The position numbers and the translations under genes are program-made. The notes beneath the pieces are model-generated. The model searched no databases, had not been told where the DNA came from, and saw only the letters and a list, made by a program, of their open reading frames with translations. Source: an uncultured Alphaproteobacteria bacterium (GTDB taxonomy: Bacteria > Pseudomonadota > Alphaproteobacteria > Methylaequorales > Methylaequoraceae). Taken from it: 64,000 nucleotides of DNA. Shown here piece after piece: positions 1 to 8,061 of the stretch (position 1 is its first letter; every line of letters starts with the position of its first letter). Location: contig CACNAV010000008.1 in NCBI GenBank assembly GCA_902618535.1, positions 1 to 64,000 on the forward strand, read 5' to 3'.

Positions 1-2
1 AA

Positions 3-1070
3 ATGACTGGAAGTACATTTGGAAAGCTTTTTAAAGTTTCAACCTGGGGCGAAAGTCATGGTGAAGCTTTGGGTTGTATAATAGAAGGAGTGCCTTCCAA
101 AATAAAAATATCTGAACGATTTATTCAAAAATTTCTTGAACGAAGGAAACCTGGCCAGTCGAAGTATACTACACAAAGAAAGGAAGGTGATAAAGTTAAA
201 ATTTTATCTGGAGTATTCGATGGTGTCACAACAGGGACTCCTATTTCTTTGATAATTTATAATCAAGACACTAGAACAAAAGATTATGAGGAAATTAGAA
301 AAAAGTTTAGACCAGGTCATGCTGATTTTACTTATTTCAAGAAATTTGGAATTAGAGACTACAGGGGAGGAGGCAGAGCATCAGCAAGAGAAACAGCAAT
401 GAGAGTGGCAGCTGGGGCTGTTGCACAAAAAATACTGGGAAATAAAGTTAAAATTAGGGGTGCGTTAATTCAAATAGGAAAAAAAAAAATTGATGAAAAA
501 AGGTGGAATTGGGACGAGTTAAAGAATAATGATTTTTTTTGTCCTGATAAATTAACTGTTCCAAGCTGGGAAAATTATTTAAAAAGCGTGAGAAAAAATG
601 GTTCATCTATAGGTGCAATTATTCAGATTAATGTTTCAGGAGTTCCAATAGGTTTGGGTGAACCTGTTTTTGATAAGGTTGAAGCTCTTTTAGCTAAAGC
701 GATAATGAGTATTCCAGCAGTAAAAGGTTTTGAAATCGGTTCAGGGTTTAAATCAGCTGAACTTAGTGGTGAAGAAAATGCAGATGAAATTCGTATTTTG
801 AAAGATAGAATTTCTTTCAAATCAAACAATTCAGGTGGTTCCCTTGGTGGGATTACATCAGGTCAGGATATTGTAATTAAGTTTGCTGTCAAACCAACAA
901 GCTCAATATTAACCAAAAAAAAAACTATTGATGTTGACGGTAAAAATACTGACATAAGAACCAAAGGAAGACATGATCCATGCGTGGGTATTAGGGCAGT
1001 TCCAATTGGAGAAGCAATGGTCGCAATTGTACTAGCTGACTTATTTCTTATAAACAAAATTAATAATTAG
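3..1070 (+). CDS. aroC: Chorismate synthase AroC
   Basis: Last step of the shikimate pathway in the cytoplasm: converts 5-enolpyruvylshikimate-3-phosphate to chorismate using reduced FMN. The 355-residue length is normal for the family. Family signatures are visible: GESHG near residue 16, RPGHAD at about 103-108, [10 protein letters not shown] at about 122-131, and [17 protein letters not shown] near the C terminus. The ATG at position 3 gives the usual N terminus ([20 protein letters not shown]), so the gene looks complete although it abuts the window edge. It converges on tlyA with an 11-base overlap and no visible terminator. Confidence 0.97.
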   Translation: MTGSTFGKLFKVSTWGESHGEALGCIIEGVPSKIKISERFIQKFLERRKPGQSKYTTQRKEGDKVKILSGVFDGVTTGTPISLIIYNQDTRTKDYEEIRKKFRPGHADFTYFKKFGIRDYRGGGRASARETAMRVAAGAVAQKILGNKVKIRGALIQIGKKKIDEKRWNWDELKNNDFFCPDKLTVPSWENYLKSVRKNGSSIGAIIQINVSGVPIGLGEPVFDKVEALLAKAIMSIPAVKGFEIGSGFKSAELSGEENADEIRILKDRISFKSNNSGGSLGGITSGQDIVIKFAVKPTSSILTKKKTIDVDGKNTDIRTKGRHDPCVGIRAVPIGEAMVAIVLADLFLINKINN

Positions 1071-1833
1071 CTTTTTTTAAATAAATCAAAAATTCTTTAT
1101 TACCTTTTTGACCTAAAATTGGGCTTTCTATAATTTCTATAAAATCAGGAGAAAAGTTTTCAACAAACCAAGAATTTATATTTACACAAATATCTTTATG
1201 AATTTTCTCATTCTTAATTATTCCTTTTTTTCCAACTAGTTCTTTAGATGCTTCAAATTGAGGTTTTATAAGTGCTACTATTTCAAATTTTTCTTTTAAC
1301 AAACTTTTAAAAGGTAAAATTACTTTTTTCAAAGAAATAAAACTTACGTCGCAAACCAATAAATCCACTAATTCTGTTATTACTTTTGAATTAACAAACT
1401 TGGCGTTTGTTCTTTCTAGTAAAATAATATTTTTTGAATTTCTCAACCTCCAATCAAATTGACCATATCCAACATCAATGGCAAAAATTTTTTTTGCACC
1501 CTTTTTAAGAAGAACGTCACTAAATCCACCCGTTGAACATCCTAAATCAGCACAAACCTTATCAGCAATATTTATTTTAAAGTTCTCAATTGCTTTTGCT
1601 AGTTTTAATCCTCCTCTAGAAACCCATGGGTTATCATTTTTTTTTATTCGAATAATTTGTTTATTTTTAATTAGTCTTCCAGGTTTATCAATTTTTTCAC
1701 CAGTGATATAAACATTACCACTCATTATAAGTGAAACAGCTCTTTGTCTAGATTTAACTATACCCATTCCTACTAAAAATAGGTCTAACCTTTTATTATT
1801 ATATTTTTTTGAGACAATACTAGAGCTAAACAT
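1060..1833 (-). CDS. tlyA: TlyA family rRNA 2'-O-methyltransferase
   Basis: Predicted SAM-dependent 2'-O-methyltransferase acting on cytidines in 16S and/or 23S rRNA; some homologues are annotated as hemolysins. An N-terminal S4 RNA-binding domain (about residues 14-70, with RLDLFLV and [14 protein letters not shown]) is followed by an FtsJ/RrmJ-type methyltransferase domain with the SAM motif [15 protein letters not shown] at about 93-107. At 257 residues it matches the family. It is the downstream gene of the leftward ispA block, in the order common in alphaproteobacteria (xseB-ispA-tlyA, here without dxs). Its 3' end overlaps aroC. Confidence 0.92.
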   Translation of the reverse strand: MFSSSIVSKKYNNKRLDLFLVGMGIVKSRQRAVSLIMSGNVYITGEKIDKPGRLIKNKQIIRIKKNDNPWVSRGGLKLAKAIENFKINIADKVCADLGCSTGGFSDVLLKKGAKKIFAIDVGYGQFDWRLRNSKNIILLERTNAKFVNSKVITELVDLLVCDVSFISLKKVILPFKSLLKEKFEIVALIKPQFEASKELVGKKGIIKNEKIHKDICVNINSWFVENFSPDFIEIIESPILGQKGNKEFLIYLKKANY

Positions 1834-1840
1834 TTAAAAT

Positions 1841-2737
1841 CTATTTATTCCTAGATATTATGAAATTTGCTAAATCAATCAAATTTTTTGCTTTTTCTCC
1901 AAATGGTTCAATTATTTTAATAGATTCTTCTATCAGATCTTTAGATTTTTTTTTTGCATTCTCTATTCCAAGCAATGAAACCAGAGTTTCCTTACCTTGT
2001 TTATGATCTTTTCCTGTTTTTTTTCCAACTTCAAGTATATTTCCTTCAACATCTAATAAATCATCTTTTATCTGAAATGCTAGGCCAAGTTTGGATGAAA
2101 AATTTTCAAAAACTTGGAGCTCCTCATACTTTTCAGCTAAAATACATGGCGCTATGCAAGAAAACCTAAATAATTCTCCTGTTTTTAATCTCTGTAATTG
2201 AAAAATTTTTTCCAAAGTTAGTGTTTTTTTTTCAGCTTCTAAGTCTAACATTTGTCCACCAACCATTCCTTCAGCACCAGATGATTTAGCTAATTCATTA
2301 ATTAAATTACATCTTACTTCAGAATTTTCATGGGTTTTTTCATGAGAGATGATTTCAAATGCAAGTGATTGAAAAGCATCGCCAACTAAAATAGCTGTAG
2401 CCTCGTCAAATTTAATATGACAAGTTGGATGTCCCCTTCTTAAATCGTCGTCATCCATTGCAGGAAGATCATCATGAACTAAAGAATAACAATGAATAAA
2501 CTCAATACCTGCAGCAACTCTGTCTGAATTTTCTTTCTTGATACCTAAAATCGAAGAAATTTCGCTTAATATTAAAGGTCTTAGCCTTTTACCACCTACC
2601 TTTACAACATAATACATAGCCTTATCTAACTTATCAGAAAAAAAAAGAGCCTTTGGTAAAAAGCTAATAAGTGTTTTTTCAAAATCTGTTGAAAAAACAC
2701 TTATTAGCTTTTCTATATTTATGAAATCATTGTTCAT
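1841..2737 (-). CDS. ispA: Farnesyl/geranyl diphosphate synthase IspA
   Basis: Trans-prenyltransferase that condenses IPP with DMAPP/GPP to farnesyl diphosphate, feeding ubiquinone, undecaprenyl and carotenoid synthesis. The first aspartate-rich motif (HDDLPAMDDDD, about residue 90) and the second (KDDLLD, about 229) are intact, with GGKRLRP upstream. I start at the ATG at 2737 rather than the TTG one codon earlier. It overlaps xseB by 11 bases, as expected for an xseB-ispA operon. It is a distant paralogue of crtE at 13028, which presumably makes the C20 product for retinal. Confidence 0.93.
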   Translation of the reverse strand: MNNDFINIEKLISVFSTDFEKTLISFLPKALFFSDKLDKAMYYVVKVGGKRLRPLILSEISSILGIKKENSDRVAAGIEFIHCYSLVHDDLPAMDDDDLRRGHPTCHIKFDEATAILVGDAFQSLAFEIISHEKTHENSEVRCNLINELAKSSGAEGMVGGQMLDLEAEKKTLTLEKIFQLQRLKTGELFRFSCIAPCILAEKYEELQVFENFSSKLGLAFQIKDDLLDVEGNILEVGKKTGKDHKQGKETLVSLLGIENAKKKSKDLIEESIKIIEPFGEKAKNLIDLANFIISRNK

Positions 2738-2957
2738 CAATATTTTCTAATTTATTATCAACAACCTTTTTAATTTTTATCTCTGCATTTTTTAATTTTT
2801 CTTCACAATGATTTTTGAGGAGAATTCCTATCTCATAATACTTTATTGATTCATCCAAACTAACATCACTGCCTTCAATCAACTTCACGACTTTATTCAA
2901 ACGTTCAAAAGCTTCCTCGAATGAGAGATTGGTAACATCTTTATTAAGTAAATCCAT
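2727..2957 (-). CDS. xseB: Exodeoxyribonuclease VII small subunit XseB
   Basis: Small subunit of exonuclease VII, which degrades single-stranded DNA to oligonucleotides together with XseA (not in this window). The protein is 76 residues, a normal length. It shows the family pattern LSFEEAFERLNKVVKLIEGSDVSLDESIKYYEIG followed by a helical lysine-rich tail, consistent with the small coiled-coil subunit (motif split here: LSFEEAFERLNKVV then LDESIKYYE). It lies directly upstream of ispA with overlapping ends and is preceded by the TusA-like gene six bases away, so these are likely cotranscribed leftward. Confidence 0.9.
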   Translation of the reverse strand: MDLLNKDVTNLSFEEAFERLNKVVKLIEGSDVSLDESIKYYEIGILLKNHCEEKLKNAEIKIKKVVDNKLENIDEQ

Positions 2958-2963
2958 TAATAA

Positions 2964-3194
2964 TTAATTCTTTTCTATTTCAAACAACATGAAATCGTTA
3001 TGTTTAATTTTTTTTATTATTGTAATATTTATCTGTTTGTTTAGTTCATTTATGTCGTTTTCTGCTTTAGGATCATCAACTTTAACTTTAATAATATCAC
3101 CTTTTCTAATCTCTTTAATTTTTTTTGCAATCTTTAAGACAGGAAGCGGACATCTTAAACCCATGAGATCAATCAATTTTGTTTTTTTTATCAT
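2964..3194 (-). CDS. TusA-like sulfurtransferase (SirA/YedF/TusA family)
   Basis: Small cytoplasmic sulfur-carrier protein of the TusA family, 76 residues from the ATG at 3194. The conserved motif GLRCPLPVLK near the N terminus contains the cysteine that carries persulfide sulfur in this family. The reading frame is open 17 codons further upstream, but those residues (MLSNVFRNYIMFFF...) are not family-like, so I prefer the internal start. The rest, KGDIIKVKVDDPKAENDI, is the usual strand-helix pattern. It may supply sulfur for tRNA thiolation or another sulfur-transfer step; no partner genes are adjacent. It is divergent from the ABC importer at 3277. Confidence 0.85.
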   Translation of the reverse strand: MIKKTKLIDLMGLRCPLPVLKIAKKIKEIRKGDIIKVKVDDPKAENDINELNKQINITIIKKIKHNDFMLFEIEKN

Positions 3195-3276
3195 AGCGTT
3201 TTTAAAAAAAAACATTATATAATTTCTAAAAACATTTGATAACATTTTTATTGTTAATTATTATTAATTCTAAGTT

Positions 3277-4254
3277 ATGACAAACCAAATATACAAGTTT
3301 TTTTTTCTCGTCGCATTTGTATTTTGTTTAAGCTACTCCAGTTCTTTTGCAAAAAAAATACGAATAGGTACTTTGCAATACGGTAGCGTTAATTGGGAAT
3401 TAAAACTAATTGAAGATCTAGAGCTTGACAAAAAAAATTCTTTCGATTTAGAAATAGTTGAATTAGCAAGCAAGAACGCCGCTGCTGTTGCTTTACAGGG
3501 GGGAGCAGTCGACCTTATTGTCACAGATTGGTTTTGGGTTTCTAGACAACGAAATGAAAAAAGATTATTTTCTTTCATACCACATTCCATGGCAGCAGGA
3601 GGCCTGATTGCCTCTAAGAGCTCTAAAATAGTTAACGACTTAGATCTTAAAAATAAAAAAATTGGTGTAGCTGGAGGCCAGGTTGACAAAGGCTGGCTAA
3701 TTTTTAGAGCTTATTATAAGAAAAAACATGGTACAGATTTGATTTCTTTAAGCAGGCCTATCTTTGGCGCACCGCCATTGTTAAATAAAAAAATGCAACA
3801 GAGTGGTTTTGATGCAATCCTAACTTATTGGCCGTATCAAGCAAAACTTCTAACTGATGATAATTTTAAAAAAATTATTAACATTAATGAAATATTAAAT
3901 GAATTAGGCATTCCTGACGGAATTCCTGTCATTGGCTGGGTTTTCAGAGACAATTGGGGAAAAAATAATAATGATATTCTGAATAATTTCCTGAAAGCGT
4001 CAGATGAAGCGAAAAAAATTATGCTTGAATCTGATAAAATTTGGGAAAAAATTAGGCCCAATATGATGGCTGAAGATGATTTACTTTTCAGTAATCTTCG
4101 CGAAATATACAGAGAAGGAATTCCAAAAAAGAAGTTCACAAAAACACAAATAGAAGGCGCAAAAAAACTTTACTCCATTCTTTCAAAAATTGGAGGTAAA
4201 GAACTTGTTGGTAACGCCAAAGAATTATCTCCTGGAACTTTTTGGAGTAATTAA
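3277..4254 (+). CDS. ABC transporter periplasmic substrate-binding protein, NitT/TauT type
   Basis: Predicted periplasmic solute-binding protein, 325 residues, with a Sec signal peptide at residues 1-25 (hydrophobic FFFLVAFVFCLSY, cleavage likely after SFA). The mature part has the two-lobe pattern of the SsuA/TauA/ThiY-like family: IRIGTLQYGSVNWEL at the N terminus, the DLIVTDWFWVSRQR segment, and GVAGGQVDKGW in the second lobe. The ligand cannot be told from sequence; sulfonates, nitrate-like anions and thiamine precursors are all bound by relatives. It is the first gene of an importer and is directly followed by permease, ATPase and an ExbBD-TonB cassette. Confidence 0.88.
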   Translation: MTNQIYKFFFLVAFVFCLSYSSSFAKKIRIGTLQYGSVNWELKLIEDLELDKKNSFDLEIVELASKNAAAVALQGGAVDLIVTDWFWVSRQRNEKRLFSFIPHSMAAGGLIASKSSKIVNDLDLKNKKIGVAGGQVDKGWLIFRAYYKKKHGTDLISLSRPIFGAPPLLNKKMQQSGFDAILTYWPYQAKLLTDDNFKKIININEILNELGIPDGIPVIGWVFRDNWGKNNNDILNNFLKASDEAKKIMLESDKIWEKIRPNMMAEDDLLFSNLREIYREGIPKKKFTKTQIEGAKKLYSILSKIGGKELVGNAKELSPGTFWSN

Positions 4255-4256
4255 TT

Positions 4257-5006
4257 GTGGAGTTTTATAAATCTAATGCAATTTTAAGAATTGCTTCAGT
4301 TGCTCTGTTTTTTTTAATATGGCAAACCGCCAGCTTGTTTATTAACATTGAACTATTACCCTCCCCAGCTGAGGTTTTGTCAAAAGTAATAGAAGAAGCA
4401 AAAACAAATGAATTATTTTTTCATACATTTATAACACTCAAAAGAGTTTTTATATCTTTTTTTATAGCAATGTTTATTGGTACTTTTTTTGGGATTTATA
4501 TGGGAAGAAACAAAAAATTAAATATCTTCTTAGATGATTGGTTAGTTCTTGGACTCAATGTTCCTGCTCTTGTAATTATAATCCTTTGTTACGTATGGTT
4601 TGGCTTAAATGAAGCAGCAGCAATACTAGCTGTTTCTCTTAATAAAATTCCTATGGTAGCAGTCATAATGAGAGAGGGTGCGAGATCAATAGAAAGAGAT
4701 TATGTTGAGGTTGCAAAATTTTATAAAGTTAATAAAAGTAAACTTTTTTTTAAAGTTATTTTTCCTCAACTTTACCCCTACCTATTGTCATCAGCACGAT
4801 CTGGATTATCCCTAATATGGAAAATTGTATTAGTTGTTGAATTATTAGGTAGAAGTAATGGAGTTGGTTTTAAATTATATGGTTTTTTTCAATTTTTTGA
4901 TATTTCTGGAATTCTCGCATATACATTAGCTTTCGTTTTTTTGATTATAATTATCGAATTCATAATAGTTAGACCCTTTGAGAGAAAAATTTCAGTATGG
5001 AGATGA
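4257..5006 (+). CDS. ABC transporter permease, NitT/TauT (SsuC) type
   Basis: Inner-membrane permease of 249 residues with about six hydrophobic segments. The family EAA loop, where the ATPase docks, is present as the VEVAKFYKVNKSKLFFKVIFPQ region (about residues 148-170). It resembles SsuC/TauC-type permeases, including the LPSPAEVLSK motif near residue 34. The start is a GTG two bases after the substrate-binding protein stop. It ends 4 bases before the likely GTG start of the ATPase, so the three genes form one operon. Confidence 0.88.
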   Translation: MEFYKSNAILRIASVALFFLIWQTASLFINIELLPSPAEVLSKVIEEAKTNELFFHTFITLKRVFISFFIAMFIGTFFGIYMGRNKKLNIFLDDWLVLGLNVPALVIIILCYVWFGLNEAAAILAVSLNKIPMVAVIMREGARSIERDYVEVAKFYKVNKSKLFFKVIFPQLYPYLLSSARSGLSLIWKIVLVVELLGRSNGVGFKLYGFFQFFDISGILAYTLAFVFLIIIIEFIIVRPFERKISVWR

Positions 5007-5010
5007 CAGA

Positions 5011-5769
5011 GTGAGTTTTCAAATTAAAATCAAAGAGAAATTCTTCCGTAACAAACATGATAAAAACAAGACAAATGTCTTAAAAAATATTAACATAACC
5101 ATAAAACCTAAGGAATTTGTTTGTATTGTTGGTCCATCTGGTTGTGGCAAAACAACATTGATGAATATGATTGGGGGATTGATTGACTCTGAGAGTCAGG
5201 TCATTAAATCAACTAGTAGAGATACTGTAGAAGTCGAAAAATTTGGTTATGTTTTTCAAACATCTAGATTACTCCCATGGCTCACTGTTAAAGAAAATGT
5301 TGAACTTGTTTGTGATACAAATTCACCGAACTTTGATTCTGATAACATTGATTTTTTATTAGAGAGTTTTGGACTCAAAGAGTTTATGAATTTTTATCCC
5401 AAAGCTATATCTGGAGGAATGAGGAGAAAGGTTGCCTTAGCAAGGGCCCTAATAAATAATCCGAAAGTTTTACTCATGGACGAGCCTTTTGTCTCATTGG
5501 ATCAACCTACTTCAGAAAGTTTATATGATGTTCTAGTTAGCTATAGAAAAGAAAAGCCCATCACAGTAATCTTCATAACGCATATGCTTAAAGAAGCTAT
5601 CCTTCTTGGGGACAGAATACTTTTCTTTTCAAAAAAACCTGGTACAGTAGTTTTTGATTACAGAGTAAAATCAATTAGAAAACCTCTAACACTGGATAAT
5701 AAATCCGTTGATAGTGAATATAAAAAACTTAAAAGTAAATATCCTCAGTTACTTGAAGGTTTGGTCTGA
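5011..5769 (+). CDS. ABC transporter ATP-binding protein, NitT/TauT type
   Basis: ATPase subunit of the importer. It has Walker A GPSGCGKTTL, the Q-loop in GYVFQTSRLLPW, the ABC signature as ISGGMRRKVALARAL (usually LSGGM), Walker B VLLMDEPFVSLD and the H-loop FITHML. I chose GTG at 5011, which has GGAG eight bases upstream. The longer frame beginning TTG at 4978 would overlap the permease by 29 bases and adds non-family residues. The C terminus carries a short extension after the H-loop, as in SsuB-like proteins. It is followed 17 bases later by exbB, suggesting coupled expression with the TonB motor genes. Confidence 0.88.
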   Translation: MSFQIKIKEKFFRNKHDKNKTNVLKNINITIKPKEFVCIVGPSGCGKTTLMNMIGGLIDSESQVIKSTSRDTVEVEKFGYVFQTSRLLPWLTVKENVELVCDTNSPNFDSDNIDFLLESFGLKEFMNFYPKAISGGMRRKVALARALINNPKVLLMDEPFVSLDQPTSESLYDVLVSYRKEKPITVIFITHMLKEAILLGDRILFFSKKPGTVVFDYRVKSIRKPLTLDNKSVDSEYKKLKSKYPQLLEGLV

Positions 5770-5786
5770 ATTATAAGGATGTAAAA

Positions 5787-6398
5787 ATGGAAATTTTTTA
5801 CGATTATATTGAAAAAGGTGGAATCATTTTCTCAATTTTGTTAGCTATGTCTGCAGTTGGAATAACACTTATAACCTATAAATTTATAGAAATAAATTTT
5901 TTCAATGACCTTGATTTACAAACTTTTGAACAAGATTTGACTAGTACCTCGAACATAAGTGATTTTAGGCAATTAATAGATTTAAAACCCAGTTCAGAAA
6001 AAAAGATGTTTTTAATTGAAACATTAAACATCATTGAAGAAAACACTTCAAAAGCCCTGAAAGAACAAGAAATAGAAACCCTTCTCCAAAAAAAATATTT
6101 GAGTTCTCAAAAATTTTTACCCTCGCTTGAAATTATTGCTCAAGTTAGTCCACTTATAGGTTTATTGGGAACAGTAATAGGAATGATTGACTCTTTTAAT
6201 GAGTTAGAATTAGGGGGTAGTTTAGTAGACCCATCCATCTTAGCTGGTGGAATATGGACAGCTTTACTGACAACTGCAATGGGCTTAATTGTTGCAATAC
6301 CGGCTTTAATATCTCATTATTTTTTTGATAAAAAATTAACCAATACAGTTCAATCCTCAAGTGTTTTTTTAACAAAACTGACAAACAAAGCTAATTGA
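5787..6398 (+). CDS. exbB: ExbB/TolQ/MotA-type proton channel subunit
   Basis: Inner-membrane subunit of a proton-driven motor that energises a TonB protein. It is 203 residues with a first membrane segment at about 12-32 and two C-terminal membrane segments. The conserved MotA/TolQ/ExbB signature is clear: SPLIGLLGTVIGMIDSF (about 119-135) and AGGIWTALLTTAMGLIVAIPA (about 153-173). AAGGAT-like pairing lies upstream of the ATG. Two ExbD genes and a TonB-like gene follow, so this is an ExbBD-TonB cassette, distinct from the TolQ at 40432. Placement straight after the ABC ATPase suggests import of one substrate across both membranes. Confidence 0.88.
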   Translation: MEIFYDYIEKGGIIFSILLAMSAVGITLITYKFIEINFFNDLDLQTFEQDLTSTSNISDFRQLIDLKPSSEKKMFLIETLNIIEENTSKALKEQEIETLLQKKYLSSQKFLPSLEIIAQVSPLIGLLGTVIGMIDSFNELELGGSLVDPSILAGGIWTALLTTAMGLIVAIPALISHYFFDKKLTNTVQSSSVFLTKLTNKAN

Positions 6399-6414
6399 AA
6401 GAAACCAAAGGTTA

Positions 6415-6807
6415 ATGATCAATATAAAAAAAAAAAATATAAAAATTAATATAATTCCTTTAATTGATATTATTTTTTTAATGCTTGTTTTTTTTATGTT
6501 AGCAACTAATTTTTCAGAAAAAAAAGAAATTAGTTTTAAACTAAAACAAAGTATTGAAATATTAAACGATAGCCAAGAAAATTTATTAATTTACATAAAA
6601 AATAATTCTTTTGTAATTAATGAAGAATCTATAAAAAACGGTAACCTTGAAGAAAAAGTACTGAGTTACTGGAATTCAAAAAATTATAAAAATATCATAA
6701 TTTTAAATGATAAAGACTCTAATCTTCAGGAATTAATTTTAATTCTAGATATACTCAAAAAAAATGAAATTAAAAATGTAAGTTTTGCAGATGATCCAAA
6801 AATTTAA
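6415..6807 (+). CDS. exbD: ExbD/TolR-type biopolymer transport protein, copy 1
   Basis: Single-pass inner-membrane motor subunit of 130 residues. It begins with a lysine-rich cytoplasmic stub, then the membrane helix INIIPLIDIIFLMLVFFML with the proton-carrying Asp (LID) expected in ExbD. A periplasmic domain follows. It is one of two adjacent ExbD genes, as seen in several alpha- and gammaproteobacterial TonB systems. The second copy overlaps its 3' end. The poly-A tract just after the ATG (from 6425) makes the N terminus lysine-rich. Confidence 0.85.
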   Translation: MINIKKKNIKINIIPLIDIIFLMLVFFMLATNFSEKKEISFKLKQSIEILNDSQENLLIYIKNNSFVINEESIKNGNLEEKVLSYWNSKNYKNIIILNDKDSNLQELILILDILKKNEIKNVSFADDPKI

Positions 6808-7204
6808 ATTTAAAAAAGAAGTTAATTTAAGTGAATCAATCAATCTTATACCAATGATTAATCTAGTTTTTTTACTTCTTATTTTCTTTTTACTTACAGG
6901 TATTATTCAAAAGAAAGAAGACCCAAGTATTTTAATCCCTGAATCGAATCAAGGAATGAAGAAGGATAATTTTTCTAATGAGCAAACCATTCAAGTTAAT
7001 GAAAATGGAATATTAAAATTAAATGAAAAAATAATAAGTAGTGAAGATTTAAATATGCTTAAGACTGAAGGTAGAGATATATTGATTCTTAACATAGATA
7101 AAAACGTAAAAATAAAAAAAACAAACGAGATTTTCAAAAACCTAAAATCAGCAGGATTTGAAAAAGTATTTATAAATGTTACTGAAAAAAATGCTTCGAA
7201 CTAA
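6791..7204 (+). CDS. exbD: ExbD/TolR-type biopolymer transport protein, copy 2
   Basis: Second single-pass ExbD-like subunit, about 137 residues from the ATG at 6791 (a TTG six bases earlier is the alternative). The membrane helix SINLIPMINLVFLLLIFFLL matches copy 1, but the position of the usual Asp is occupied by Asn (PMIN instead of PLID). Since that Asp is the proton carrier in ExbD, this copy may be a structural partner rather than an active one; this is inference from one residue. The periplasmic part ends in a typical ILNIDKNVKIKKTNEIF segment. It overlaps exbD copy 1 by 17 bases and tonB by 14. Confidence 0.82.
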   Translation: MIQKFKFKKEVNLSESINLIPMINLVFLLLIFFLLTGIIQKKEDPSILIPESNQGMKKDNFSNEQTIQVNENGILKLNEKIISSEDLNMLKTEGRDILILNIDKNVKIKKTNEIFKNLKSAGFEKVFINVTEKNASN

Positions 7205-7919
7205 TTTTCTAACGTTTTCAGCTTTTTTCTCAATAATTTGTCATTTGATTTTCATTCAGTTTTTTGAAACTTTTAAAAAAAAGGATGAGGAAATAATTGT
7301 CATGGATCTTAGTTTATTTAAGGAGTTTAAGGTTGAAAAAAAATTAGCTCCCACTCCTCAAAAAAATAATGAAAAAATAATTGAAAAAAATTCACCAAAA
7401 AAAGAGGAGAAAATAATTGAAAAAAAACCAATCAAAAAAAATGACGAAAAAATTGCCTTAGATAAACCAAAAACACAAGAAAAGTCTAAAACAGTAGAAA
7501 AACTAAACGTAGAAAAAATTAAGCCTAAAAAAGTTGAAATTCAGGATCCTGCTTCCAAAAGTCAGCAAACTCAAAAACCTCAACAAGTTATCACCTCCAA
7601 AATTAAAGCAGAACTACTCAGTAAACAGCTGAGTATTTATCTTGGTAAAATATCTGAGGAAATAAACTTAATTGCTGCAAAATCCTATCCAAGGCAATCA
7701 ATTAAAAGAAGAGAACAAGGCACAATAGTAGCAACGATCACAATTAGCGAAGATGGAAATCTACGTAACATAGCTTTTGACAAGAAAAAGCCAAAAAGAC
7801 TTTATAAAACAACTGAAAAAATTTTTAAAAGATATATTTTTCCAAAGCCACCAGAGAATATCTTAAACAATCAAAAACTAGTCAAATTTAAAATTTCTGT
7901 TAATTTTATTTTAAAATAA
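7191..7919 (+). CDS. tonB: TonB-like energy transducer
   Basis: Predicted TonB: one N-terminal membrane helix (FLTFSAFFSIICHLIFIQFF), a long Lys/Pro/Glu-rich periplasmic stretch (about residues 40-140, with repeated KIIEKK motifs), and a C-terminal domain of about 85 residues with SYPRQSIKRREQGTIV and ATITISEDGNLRNIAF, the hallmark fold of TonB_C. I prefer the ATG at 7191, which overlaps exbD2 by 14 bases; an in-frame ATG at 7176 is possible. No TonB-dependent receptor is encoded in the window, so its partner must be elsewhere or be an unrecognised protein. Confidence 0.86.
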   Translation: MLRTNFLTFSAFFSIICHLIFIQFFETFKKKDEEIIVMDLSLFKEFKVEKKLAPTPQKNNEKIIEKNSPKKEEKIIEKKPIKKNDEKIALDKPKTQEKSKTVEKLNVEKIKPKKVEIQDPASKSQQTQKPQQVITSKIKAELLSKQLSIYLGKISEEINLIAAKSYPRQSIKRREQGTIVATITISEDGNLRNIAFDKKKPKRLYKTTEKIFKRYIFPKPPENILNNQKLVKFKISVNFILK

Positions 7920-7941
7920 CACGTAACCACAAATTGCTTAA

Positions 7942-7990
7942 TTGTTGTAAAAAAACAACAAAAATCAGTTTTTATTTTGTTTTATCAATA
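7942..7990 (+). terminator. Possible weak terminator after tonB
   Basis: A 7-base inverted repeat TTGTTGT (7942-7948) and ACAACAA (7955-7961), separated by six A, is followed 8 bases later by the T-rich stretch GTTTTTATTTTGTTTTATC. The stem is AT-rich and the T-run is not immediately adjacent, so this is only a weak candidate for ending the ABC-ExbBD-TonB transcript. Confidence 0.3.
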
Positions 7991-7996
7991 AATATC

Positions 7997-8055
7997 TTCA
8001 ATTAAGTTAATAATAGACTAGTATAAAAATATATTATTAATTTACTAAGGAAGGA
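7997..8055 (+). promoter_or_regulatory. Putative porin promoter and strong ribosome binding site
   Basis: A TATAAA -10-like hexamer lies at 8022-8027, with a poor -35 match TTCAAT at 7997-8002 (19-base spacer). Downstream is AAGGAAGGA at 8047-8055, six bases before the ATG at 8062, one of the best Shine-Dalgarno matches in the window. The combination fits a very highly expressed outer membrane protein. The promoter hexamers are my reading only. Confidence 0.4.
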
Positions 8056-8061
8056 AATAAT

